Shown here in pieces: positions 37,301 to 48,682 of a stretch of 64,000 nucleotides of DNA. The position numbers were made by a program, and so were the translations under genes. The stretch is from Ecdyonurus torrentis. Its lineage: Eukaryota; Arthropoda; Insecta; Ephemeroptera; Heptageniidae. Location of the stretch: the NCBI GenBank assembly GCA_949318235.1, contig OX439134.1, forward strand, positions 28,156,459-28,220,458. Direction: 5' to 3'. Under the pieces are notes generated by a model that saw nothing but the letters and a program-made list of their open reading frames with translations, ran no database searches and had not been told where the DNA came from. The number at the start of each line of letters is the position of its first letter. Positions within the stretch are counted from its first letter, which is position 1.

Positions 37301-40009
37301 TATTACTGGTAGTACCACTGTACTTACCATTAATGATGTTCGGAAACCCTGTTTTTCGTGCCCCAAACCACAAAAAAAAAAAAAAAAAAAAAGATGATCA
37401 TCTAATGATTTTTAAATGGATTTTTTTTTTTTTTTTTTTTTTTTTTTGAGCAAGGGAACAGGGTTTACAAACATCATTATTGAGATCAATGAAGAAAGAA
37501 AGCCAAACTGCAATTTTCAACTTATGAATTGTGTGGAAATTTTCTTTTGGGTTAATGTACACCTAATTGTGATAATATGTTTTATCATTTGAATTCAGCA
37601 TGAGTTTTCCTCATAAGAATACAACATTGCAAATAAAGCGCGAGTTTTTAGATGGTTTCGGACATCAGAAACATGAATAGTCACACAAATTGCATACTTA
37701 ACAGTATTTTCATGCTCTCTCATGGGGCTACATTAACATTCTGGTAAAAATTGTCATCAGTTTTGAAGATCCCATTTCGTGTTTATTCGTTAAAAAGCAC
37801 GCTTTGTTTTATGTGGTCTATGGCTTTAAATAGTAAAATTACAATGCAGTAACATACAGCATGCTACGTTGTGAGTTCGTTAGTAACTGTAACTATAATT
37901 TGCTTGCAGGTATCTCAGGTATTCCACCAGCACTGATGCCGGCACACGTAGAAGAGCCAGGTTGTCAGATGTATCGAGGTAAAGCTTGTGCTCAGTTTAT
38001 TGGAAACAGAAGTGTGTACGTTGGACCCGGAGGTATGAGAGCTACGGAGGCAAAATTGTCGGGAGCCTTCACCGTCATTCAGTCTTCACCGTAAGTCACA
38101 CTTCAGCTTGGGTATTTTGTATTGTGTATTGTTTGACTGGCTTTTACGTTTCAGTTTTTTTTTTTTTTTTCTTTTTTTTTTTTTTTTTAGTTTTTAGTTT
38201 TATTTTTGTCTATACCTCCACGCCAAAAAAAAAAAAGCATATACATATTCCAGATTTGTTACAAGTGGAGCATCTACAGCATGGATAGTGGACCAGTGTC
38301 TATTAACATTGCAGATGCTCCACTCATCACAAATCTGGAAAGTGTAGATGTTTCTTTTTGGCGCGGAGGCATCGATGTGATATTTATATGTATTTCATGT
38401 AAAAAATAAAAATAACGAACAGAACTTTGAAGTAAAGAAAACAATAAAAATGTTGAAAACCTTGGTAAGTAAGATTCAATAACGTATGATTTCTTTATGT
38501 TCCAGTGACTTATCGTTACGTTGTTCTCAATTTGCTGTCCCTTCTCTTTGCTACACTGCATTCCCTGTATGCAACGACGAGGGACGTCCGAGGGCAGTTT
38601 GTAGAGAGGAGTGTGAGCTACTGGAGCAAGATCTGTGCAAAGTTGAGGTACATAAGAGAGGAAAAAAATATATTATTTAAAGGCATAACAAACTTACTTT
38701 ATTATTATTTATAATATTGTAAATATTGAAAAACCATTGCGGTTAAGCTCAAGACAGTAATTGTTTCTTATCGCACTTTAGGCTCCTCCCCTGGGATAGC
38801 GTCCATAAAGTTAGCACAGTAACTGTTATTGCTGCGACAAGAAAAGGGATAAGAAGGACCGTTGTCCTAGGCTTAAATGATACTAAAGAGCACTGTGTAT
38901 TGAAATTTTATTCAAAGCAAAATTCTCTAATTTTGATAGTTATGGGCGAGGGATTCAAATTGATTCACTAGGCAATCATAATAATTACATTCAACTGGGG
39001 TTAAATTGAAAATGCAGTGGGGAATTTTAAATCTAATCACAGAGCTGCTTTCAAAGTACTCTGTGTCTAGTGAGATAGGGAAAAGTGAAAGCTTGCACAT
39101 GACTGGAGTTTCAATTTAACCACGGTTGACTGTAACATACCTTATTATCCATAAATATATAATTAGGAAAAAATCGACTTTGCGATAGATTGATAATTAA
39201 GAGATGATTGATAGGTTGGAAGAAAGCACAGAACAAATGGATCTGAGAATAAATGTTGGGAAAACTAAAGTAATGGTATTTGGTGGAGAAAATGATGATG
39301 GAAATGAATTCACACTGAATGGAGAAAAGCTGGAAAGAGTGAAAGAGTTTGTATATTTGGGAAGATTATATCAAGAGAATGGAAGTATAGATGGGGAGAT
39401 TGAGAGGAGAGTGGCGGCAGGTAGGAAAGTAGTTGGCAGCATGGCAGGATTGGCCAAGAGTGATGCTTTATCAAACAAAGCAAAACTTACAGTGTACAAT
39501 TCTGTCTTACTCCCAACTATCTTATATGGTTCTGAATCATGGGTATGTCAGAGTAGGCATATGAGTAGGGTGAATGCTGTTGGTATGAGTTTTCTCAGAA
39601 GTATGTGTGGTAAAACAAGATTAGATAGGGTAAGGAATACTTGGGTGTTGGAGAAATGTGGAGTAAAAGAAACTGTGACTGAGAAGTATGAGAACAGTGT
39701 ATTACAGTGGTTTGGTCATGTTGAGAGAATGGGTGATGAAAGAATAGCAAAGCAGGTATTTCATAGTAGAGTGGATGGAAGGAGAGATAGAGGCAGGCCT
39801 AAAACATCATGGTCTGAGGTGGTTGGAAGATGTTTGAAAAATAAGAATGTACGCAGTATGAAATGCAAAAGGAAATGTATGAAACAAGGTATGAGACTGG
39901 CGGAAGCAAGTGAAGTATGTCAGGATAGGAAGTTGTGGAGGTCTATCACTGGGTCAGGATAAAACATCTGTGTTGTTGGCTTACCCCGAAAGGGATTTAT
40001 AGCGTCATG

Positions 40010-40040
<31 letters not shown>

Positions 40041-41655
40041 TGATAATTAAAAGATAGATAGAAACACATAAAAAAGAGGGGTGATAGATTTTTGGGGAAT
40101 GGGAGATAATGAGCTTTGTTAGTTCAGGGACCCCGCAAAAGAGAGAGAAAAATATTCAAACCCAGGCCGAAATATGACACATAGTGCATCGTATGTACGG
40201 TGGTATGAACTAGCAGCTCGTAAGCAAATAGAGATTAGTTAATTAGTTTTTTGGCTTACAAAAGTAAATTAATTAGCAAAAACGTCACACCAAAATACTC
40301 GGCGCGACTCTCTCTAACCATGGACAACGCTGTTTCGGCCTGCTGGGCCTCATCAGCATGGTGAGGAGAGAGAAGCAGTGATCTACCAGAGAGTAGCCCT
40401 GGTCAGAGATCGACTGCTGGAGTAGCATAGACTGCGCGGCCTTATATACCCGCAGCCTCGGTGGACGCTTAGCTTCCACCGCGGATTGGCTGCTACTCCG
40501 AGGCGCGCCAAATATTTGAAATGCAACGAATATACCAAAAAATTAACTTTATGTAAGCCAGGGAGTAGAAATATAGAAAGATAGTGGGATAAAATAGAGG
40601 GTAAAGATGGACAACACAAAAGAGAGGAAAAGGAAAAAATAATCGACATTGCGATAGATATAAATATATAATTAGGAAAAAATCGACTTTGCGATAGATT
40701 GATAATTAAAAGATAGATAGAAACACATAAAAAAGAGGGGTGATAGATTTTTGGGGAATGAGAGATAATGAGCTTTGTTAGTTCAGGGACCCCGCAAAAG
40801 AGAGAGAAAAATGTTCAAACCCAGGCCGAAATATGACACATAGTGCATCGTATGTACGGTGGTATGAACTAGCAGCTCGTAAGCAAATAGAGATTATTAT
40901 CCATAAATTATAAATGAAAACATTGTGACGATTGAGATCTGATGTCACCTTATTTTGAATTTATAACTTGACTGTGATTGGCTGTTGTTTTCTCATTTGA
41001 CTGACGTCTAAGTTGGTCTCCGTCTGTCTTGATATAATTTTACATCTGAATCTCTAAATAAACAAATAAGTATTATTTTGGAATAATAAATGTAATTTTC
41101 CATGTTAATTAGGTTGCAATTGCCAAACGTCACCCTGCTATTGGTCACCAGTTTGTCTTACCTAACTGTCCCACCTTGCCTACTGTGGGTTCTGATGAGA
41201 GCAAGGAGTGTCTACGTCTTGGAATACCTCATGCTATGAATGTTGTTGTACCTGGTAAGTGATAAGTTTGTTGTCATCAATTTGTCCTTCTTTAGCATAA
41301 CAAGGAAGACCAAAAATATTTTTAGAGGGTCATTTTATTTCATATTCTAAAAGAAGACGTCCTGAATCAATTGATATGTGAATTCTTTATTATTAGGCAT
41401 TATTATTATTTTTTTTTTTTGTCCAATTAAGTATTTTTTATTAATTTTTGAAAGTTCCAAAATGTCATCAATGTCAGTAACTTTTTCCTATGCCCACATG
41501 CATAAATGCATAAGTTACCAAACGTGACATCACTTTTTGATTTCCAAAAATTCATTAAAAGTACTTATTGAACTAAAAAAAATAAATAGAAATTTGCATA
41601 CTAATTGATTCAGGACAATGTCCTCTTTTAGAATATGAATTAAAATTACGTACTC

Positions 41656-41689
<34 letters not shown>

Positions 41690-44600
41690 TTATCCTCATT
41701 GTAGGCTATATTTTTTCTCTAGAGCTTGGTACTGTACCATAATAATGACTTACGTATGTACAAAAGTTACATGAAAACCTTCCTTGATGTTCCACAGAGC
41801 ACGCATGCTTCAAAGACAGAGGAGAAGACTATCGTGGACTAGAGAGTCATGCAGCTTCGGGCAGACCTTGCCAGCCGTGGTCAAGCCAACAGTCAGCTCT
41901 CAAAGTCAGCGAGTACCCTGAGCTGAGTGGAGGTCATAACTTCTGTCGTAACCCTGGAGGTCAAGAGGAGGGACCTTGGTGCTTTGTGGGACCTACACAT
42001 CGAGAGTTGTGTGCATTGCCGCAGTGTGGTGAGTTTGGACAAAAGTTTAATATATTTTTTTTTCTTTTTTTAAGCGCTATAATATAACAATTATGAAAGT
42101 AGGCATCACCATATAAATACACATTGAAATTAATAAATTGTGAGAGTAAATGATGTACAATTTCTGATGCTGTGTTATGATGATTTCAGTGGACCATATG
42201 TGGCTGTACGCTGTGGTAGGCGCTGCTGCACTGGCTTGCATGTTTCTCCTGATCCTACTGTATTGTTGTATCAGATCAAGAAATAGCAAGTTACGTAGAC
42301 CAAACAATGCTTTTCCATCACCTCGTAACACACCAAATATGCAGGGTAAGCAAGTCACGTCTAAATTACTGTCTTAAATCATAAGCTATAGCCTCAGTAA
42401 TTAATTTATTTTAATGGATATTTTTGAATATTTTTACTTTTATTAAAAATTCATTTTTTTTTTTTTTTTTTTTGTCAATTTTGATTATGTATTGTTCACA
42501 CTACTTCATAACTTTATCTTATATAAGCTCAGCAAAAAGTTAATTATTTTACATACATGAAACAAAATTGCGTTAACACAGCTGCATGTCTCTGTGTGAA
42601 CTAGCCTTGAAGGTTTTATTAAATATTTCAAAATTTTAATCATTTTTTTTTTAAATGGTGTTCATATATTTTAATAAGCCATATTTTTAATATACAGTAC
42701 AGTACTGTATTTAAGTAATTAAATGGATACATACAATAATTCTGTTGAAGTAATTAATATAGGCTAGCATTAATTCATTTACTAATCTTTGTAATCAGTG
42801 TAATCTTGATTGATTGATTTCAGGCAAGGGCAGTGGTCTGATGATCTCAGGACAACAGCCAGGTCCTCACCAACTAGTAGAGATGAGTTCTTTGCTAGGC
42901 AACCAGTCAGGAAAAGGGCCCCGTTCTGAGGGTGGTCACTCTGTAGCTGGCAGTTCTCAGTCTCAGGGCTGCAGAGCCAGAGAGTTCATGAGGGAGCACG
43001 TCAGGTTGCTACAGGAGCTTGGAGAGGGAGCTTTTGGTAAGTGTGTTGTAATGGGAACAGAATAATAACAATAAGATAAATATTAGGAATAATTGTCTGT
43101 GATAATTGATAAGTAAAAGATTATATAAATTCAAATTACAGTCAACTGGGGTGACTTTGAACACCCAATTATCTCTGTCTTGGGACCTCATTTTAGAAAT
43201 TTGAAGAAGCTTACTACTGTATTGTTCAAATTTGTTTTTGATCTTAATGGCATGTTTCAAATTTTTGAAATGGGTGTTCAAATTCACCCCAGTTGACTGT
43301 TTATATTTATTCAGAAACAGAGCAAGTCCACAAGTACTGAATATAATATAGTCAACACATAGATAGAATAATGATAAAGAAAAGGATAGAAAAACCAGCA
43401 AGGGCCTTCACAGTAGAAGTTCTATGGAGAGGTCGAGGTCTTGCATGGCACAGTATAATGTTATAAAAGTTTCTTTATAACTTGAGAGCTTTCGTCATAT
43501 GATAATGACATTATCAATCAAAAGAGAAAATTACTTGAGCACATCACTAAGCAGTGTCTTGTCTTGTACTGCCGTGTTATGCTCTTGCTGGTTTGGAGTT
43601 GGTGGAGAGGGGTGGGGGTGGAGTAGGGAATCTGGGAAGGAGTGTGAATGAGTGAGGGAAGGAGTGAGTGGGGGAAAGGGAAAAGGTGGGGAGGGGAGCG
43701 GGAATAGGGTATATTTTTGAAATATGTTAGCGAATATTAAGTCCAGGCAGCCCTTGGGCTTTTCTGGATCTTAATATATGTTGATATGCTAATTCATATT
43801 GTCGTAATGTCGCATAGTTGGCTGGGCCCGGAATAGTGCGAAGTATTGTTGATTTATAACATAATTGGAAATTTGATATGCCATGAGAGGCCGCATGTTC
43901 AGCCACAGGTTTTTCCATCTCATTGTTTTTTACGGATTGTCTGTGGCCATTCATGCGGTCTCTCGCTTTTTGTGTGGTTAAGCCTATGTAAAATGCTTGA
44001 CATTTTTCCTGTTGGCCTGTGGTGGGGTTGGTGGTATGTTGGGTACATTCAAGTTTGTAGATTACGTTTTCTGATGTGCAAGTATTGTGGCCGTGGATAG
44101 GGTATGTAAGGTTGGTGACGGGACTTGTAAACGTTTTGCTGGGGATTTGAGTGATGCATGTATCGCATCTCCTTCCTCTGTTGCTCTGTTTGCCGTTGTT
44201 TTGACAGGGGAAAGATCCACTAGGTAGGGGCTTAGGTTTTGGTGTGGGATCAGTATGGGATAAGATTGCTTTAATATTTGGTGGTTGACGGAATGCTATT
44301 GGTGGTATTTTTGGTAACAGTAGGTTTGTTTCGGTGGTGGCTAGAATGGGGTGTGCATATTGTAACATCTGTCTGATTTCTTTTTCTAATTTGGGGTGAT
44401 ACGTTGTGATGAAGGGTCGGATAGATTGATTGTCATTATTTGTTTTATTTTGGTCACAAGGTGTTTTGTCGCCCAAACTAAATCTATTGGCAGCTTTTGC
44501 TATTTGTTTCTCCACCAGGTGCTTGGGGTAGCCTCTGGTGGAGAAAGCTGTAGTTATGCTGTCAATATATTTAGATTTGGTTTGGTCTGTGTTTGGGATG

Positions 44601-47600
44601 CGGTTGCCTCGGCATGCTAAGCTAAAGGGAATGGAGCGGATAGTCCTCGGGGGGTGACAGCTATTGTAGTGGAGGTATTGCATGTGGTTAGTAGGTTTTA
44701 TGTGGATTGAGGTGATAAGTTTACCGTCATCAATGTTGATGTCAACATCGAGGAAGGTGGCTGAATTAAGTGATGTGGAGTGAGTGAATTTTAGGCAGGA
44801 GAATTTGTTGAGTTCATCTAGGAATTCATGAAGTGGGCCGATGCCATGTTGCCAAACCATGAATATATCGTCTATGAATCTCTTCCATAGGTGCGGTTTA
44901 TACTTCTGTCTCCCCATGAACTCACACTCGAGCAGACCCATGGTAAGGTTAGCATAAGATGGGGCCATCCTTGTGCCCATAGCCGTACCACACTTCTGCT
45001 CGTAGTGTTCATTCATGAAGTGAAAGTTGTTGCGTTGAAGTATAAACCGCACCAGTTGTAAGAGGAATCCAGTGGTGGGGACATGGGGCTTAGGTCGTTT
45101 CTCTAAATAGTGTTCAACGGCTCTAATACCCATGAGGTGATTGATGTTGGTGTAGAGGGACGTTACGTCACTGGTCACCAGGAGCCAGTCAGGGGGTAGT
45201 GGTTGAGGAATGTCATTTTTAATTATTTCTAGGAAGTGGGTGGTGTCTTTTATGTGGGAGGGTAGTACCTCCTCAACCACTACCCCCTGACTGGCTCCTG
45301 GTGACCATTGACGTAACGTCCCTCTACACCAACATCAATCACCTCATGGGTATTAGAGCCGTTGAACACTATTTAGAGAAACGACCTAAGCCCCATGTCC
45401 CCACCACTGGATTCCTCTTACAACTGGTGCGGTTTATACTTCAACGCAACAACTTTCACTTCATGAATGAACACTACGAGCAGAAGTGTGGTACGGCTAT
45501 GGGCACAAGGATGGCCCCATCTTATGCTAACCTTACCATGGGTCTGCTCGAGTGTGAGTTCATGGGGAGACAGAAGTATAAACCGCACCTATGGAAGAGA
45601 TTCATAGACGATATATTCATGGTTTGGCAACATGGCATCGGCCCACTTCATGAATTCCTAGATGAACTCAACAAATTCTCCTGCCTAAAATTCACTCACT
45701 CCACATCACCTAATTCAGCCACCTTCCTCGATGTTGACATCAACATTGATGACGGTAAACTTATCACCTCAATCCACATAAAACCTACTAACCACATGCA
45801 ATACCTCCACTACAATAGCTGTCACCCCCCGAGGACTATCCGCTCCATTCCCTTTAGCTTAGCATGCCGAGGCAACCGCATCCCAAACACAGACCAAACC
45901 AAATCTAAATATATTGACAGCATAACTACAGCTTTCTCCACCAGAGGCTACCCCAAGCACCTGGTGGAGAAACAAATAGCAAAAGCTGCCAATAGATTTA
46001 GTTTGGGCGACAAAACACCTTGTGACCAAAATAAAACAAATAATGACAATCAATCTATCCGACCCTTCATCACAACGTATCACCCCAAATTAGAAAAAGA
46101 AATCAGACAGATGTTACAATATGCACACCCCATTCTAGCCACCACCGAAACAAACCTACTGTTACCAAAAATACCACCAATAGCATTCCGTCAACCACCA
46201 AATATTAAAGCAATCTTATCCCATACTGATCCCACACCAAAACCTAAGCCCCTACCTAGTGGATCTTTCCCCTGTCAAAACAACGGCAAACAGAGCAACA
46301 GAGGAAGGAGATGCGATACATGCATCACTCAAATCCCCAGCAAAACGTTTACAAGTCCCGTCACCAACCTTACATACCCTATCCACGGCCACAATACTTG
46401 CACATCAGAAAACGTAATCTACAAACTTGAATGTACCCAACATACCACCAACCCCACCACAGGCCAACAGGAAAAATGTCAAGCATTTTACATAGGCTTA
46501 ACCACACAAAAAGCGAGAGACCGCATGAATGGCCACAGACAATCCGTAAAAAACAATGAGATGGAAAAACCTGTGGCTGAACATGCGGCCTCTCATGGCA
46601 TATCAAATTTCCAATTATGTTATAAATCAACAATACTTCGCACTATTCCGGGCCCAGCCAACTATGCGACATTACGACAATATGAATTAGCATATCAACA
46701 TATATTAAGATCCAGAAAAGCCCAAGGGCTGCCTGGACTTAATATTCGCTAACATATTTCAAAAATATACCCTATTCCCGCTCCCCTCCCCACCTTTTCC
46801 CTTTCCCCCACTCACTCCTTCCCTCACTCATTCACACTCCTTCCCAGATTCCCTACTCCACCCCCACCCCTCTCCACCAACTCCAAACCAGCAAGAGCAT
46901 AACACGGCAGTACAAGACAAGACACTGCTCAGTGATGTGCTCAAGTAATTTTCTCTTTTGATTGATAATGTCATTATCATATGACGAAAGCTCTCAAGTT
47001 ATAAAGAAACTTTTATAACATTATACTGTGCCATGCAAGACCTCGACCTCTCCATAGAACTTCTACTGTGGTAAGGCCCTTGCTGGTTTTTCTATCCTTT
47101 TCTTTATCATTGATCCTAACCGCGATGGTTTTTTCCTTAAATTGACATAGATAGAATAGGACAAAAATTGGGGAATGGGAGATAGTAATGAGCTGACACT
47201 GACAGGGACGCTGTTGCAGAGAAAAATTTCTAACCCAGGCTGAAAGATTAGGTTAGAAATTTTTCTCTACCACGGTATTTCTGTCAGTGCTCGGTACTAT
47301 CTCCCAATCCCCAGATTTTTCCTAATCTGTGTTTTTTTCAATCAAATCTTTTATTTATCTACAAAAATCAATGATAAAGAAAAGGATAGAAAAACCAGCA
47401 AGGGCCTTACCACAGTAGAAGTTCTATGGAGAGGTCGAGGTCTTGCATGGCACAGTATAATGTTATAAAAGTTTCTTTATAACTGAGAGCTTTCGTCATA
47501 TGATAATGACATAGAACTTCTACTGTGGTAAGGCCCTTGCTGGTTTTTCTATCCTTTTCTTTATCATTGATCCTAACCGCGATGGTTTTTTCCTTAAATT

Positions 47601-48651
47601 GATTATCTACAAAAATGGTAGACAATAACAATGTTATTTTCCATAAGAGAAATATGTCACTTCTACATCGTCAACCAATCTTACCCTGCTATCTTGGATC
47701 TGATTTCATTAAATGTAAAGTTTTCTGTATTAAATTATTATTTGCAGTGTTATTATAGAGTCTAGTTTTTAACTTTAAAAATATTGCCATAAACTTTTAA
47801 AATACATATTGCTGTTGTTCCGCTCTATTGACCGATGTTCACTTGACCTTGAAAAATATTTTTTTGCTGCAAATGAACTGAAATGCGAAAATCCAAAATT
47901 TGAGGTCGATCCAACGATATTTATTTTTTCAAAGTCAAGTTGACATCGGCCAATAGAGCAGAACAACAGTGATATTTAACTTAATAACATGCAAAATGAT
48001 TTGAGAATATTTTGTTCAACTTTTGTTCCTCCACAGGCAAGGTGTTTAAAGGAGAGTTGGTGATAGACGGAGTACCCACCCAAGTGGCGGTGAAAACACT
48101 CAAAGAGAACGCCACTGTCAAGACACAGCAAGATTTCAGACGTGAGGTGGATTTGATGTCAGATCTACGTCACCCTAACATCGTATGTTTGCTGGGAGTT
48201 TTGTTACGTAATGAACCTCTCTCCATGTTGTTTGAATACATGGCACACGTAAGTTCACTCTAGCCTTATATGTTTATTGTAGTAATACAACTGTAGTGGG
48301 GGATTATCAGGGCCAGTCATGAAAACATACTTCATATTAATTTAATAACAATAGTTGTCTTCAACGTAGTCATTTGTTAAAGAAATATTTGTTTCATACA
48401 TTTTTTTTTTTTTTAAGCATTGATTATACTTTTAAAATTATTTACATGGGGCATATTATTTGCTACGCAATGATGCAATACATACCTATATTATTGTATG
48501 ACACTAGATATCAGTAAAAAAAAAAAAAAAAAAAAAAAAATCGTAAAAAGATCTTCCTCTGTTACTTTTTTTTTTTTTTTTAATTGAAAATGTTGAACAT
48601 TTTACAGTTTCAATCAAATTACATGTAGGCTATTGTATTACAATTTTGCTC

Positions 48652-48682
<31 letters not shown>

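Larger units (their letters stand above)
40252..40565. repeat. Inverted pair flanking the promoter-ribozyme core
   Basis: 'TGGCTTACAAAAGTAAATTA' at 40252 and the inverse of 'TTAACTTTATGTAAGCCA' at about 40541-40558 bracket the GC-richer core. They might be ends of an older small insertion or part of the element. Confidence 0.5.
39157..40893 (-). mobile_element. Non-autonomous retroelement with direct terminal repeats and a hammerhead ribozyme
   Basis: Bounded by an exact 15-bp duplication. A repeat of about 238 bp is present at 40659-40896. It is also present at the left, as 39151-39199 plus 40040-40237, interrupted by a LINE. Both carry 'GCGATAGATTGATAATTAA', 'TTTTTGGGGAATGGGAGATA' and 'CCCAGGCCGAAATATGACAC'. 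Between the repeats, on the minus strand, lie a CCAAT box, TATATAAG and the ribozyme. A partial duplication ('AATCGACATTGCGATAGAT') precedes the right repeat, like the tail extension of Penelope elements. No ORF remains. The size of the duplication fits a Penelope-like or other target-primed element better than an LTR element; the class is inferred. Confidence 0.75.
38648..41112 (+). other. Ror intron, 2.5 kb
   Basis: Occupied mainly by a palindrome at 38990 and the nested retroelement at 39157-40893. The remainder is AT-rich. Confidence 0.7.
43371..47144. mobile_element. Penelope-like element, head-to-head inverted dimer
   Basis: A leftward copy (43371 to about 45290) and a rightward copy (about 45274-47144) meet at their truncated 5' ends. 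The whole is flanked by an exact 14-bp duplication 'ACATAGATAGAATA' (43357-43370 and 47145-47158), so it inserted as one unit. The arms are almost identical over 1.8 kb. The right end carries a 30-odd-base tail ('CTAACCGCGATGGTTTTTTC') that the left end lacks. That agrees with the tail extension known in Penelope elements. Confidence 0.9.
43037..48036 (+). other. Ror intron, 5.0 kb, inside the glycine loop
   Basis: Mostly mobile DNA: palindrome at 43137, Penelope dimer at 43371-47144, mini-palindrome at 47159-47336, Penelope mini-dimer at 47369-47602 and palindrome at 47807. Confidence 0.85.

Noticed and set aside
41180..41200. 'TCTGATGAGAG' as ribozyme core
   Set aside because: It lies in the Frizzled-coding exon of Ror and lacks the GAA box and stems.
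44396..44620. Antisense frames within the Penelope arms (also 43846-44100, 45859-46083, 46379-46633)
   Set aside because: Mirror-image shadows of the RT/GIY-YIG frames, present identically in both arms.
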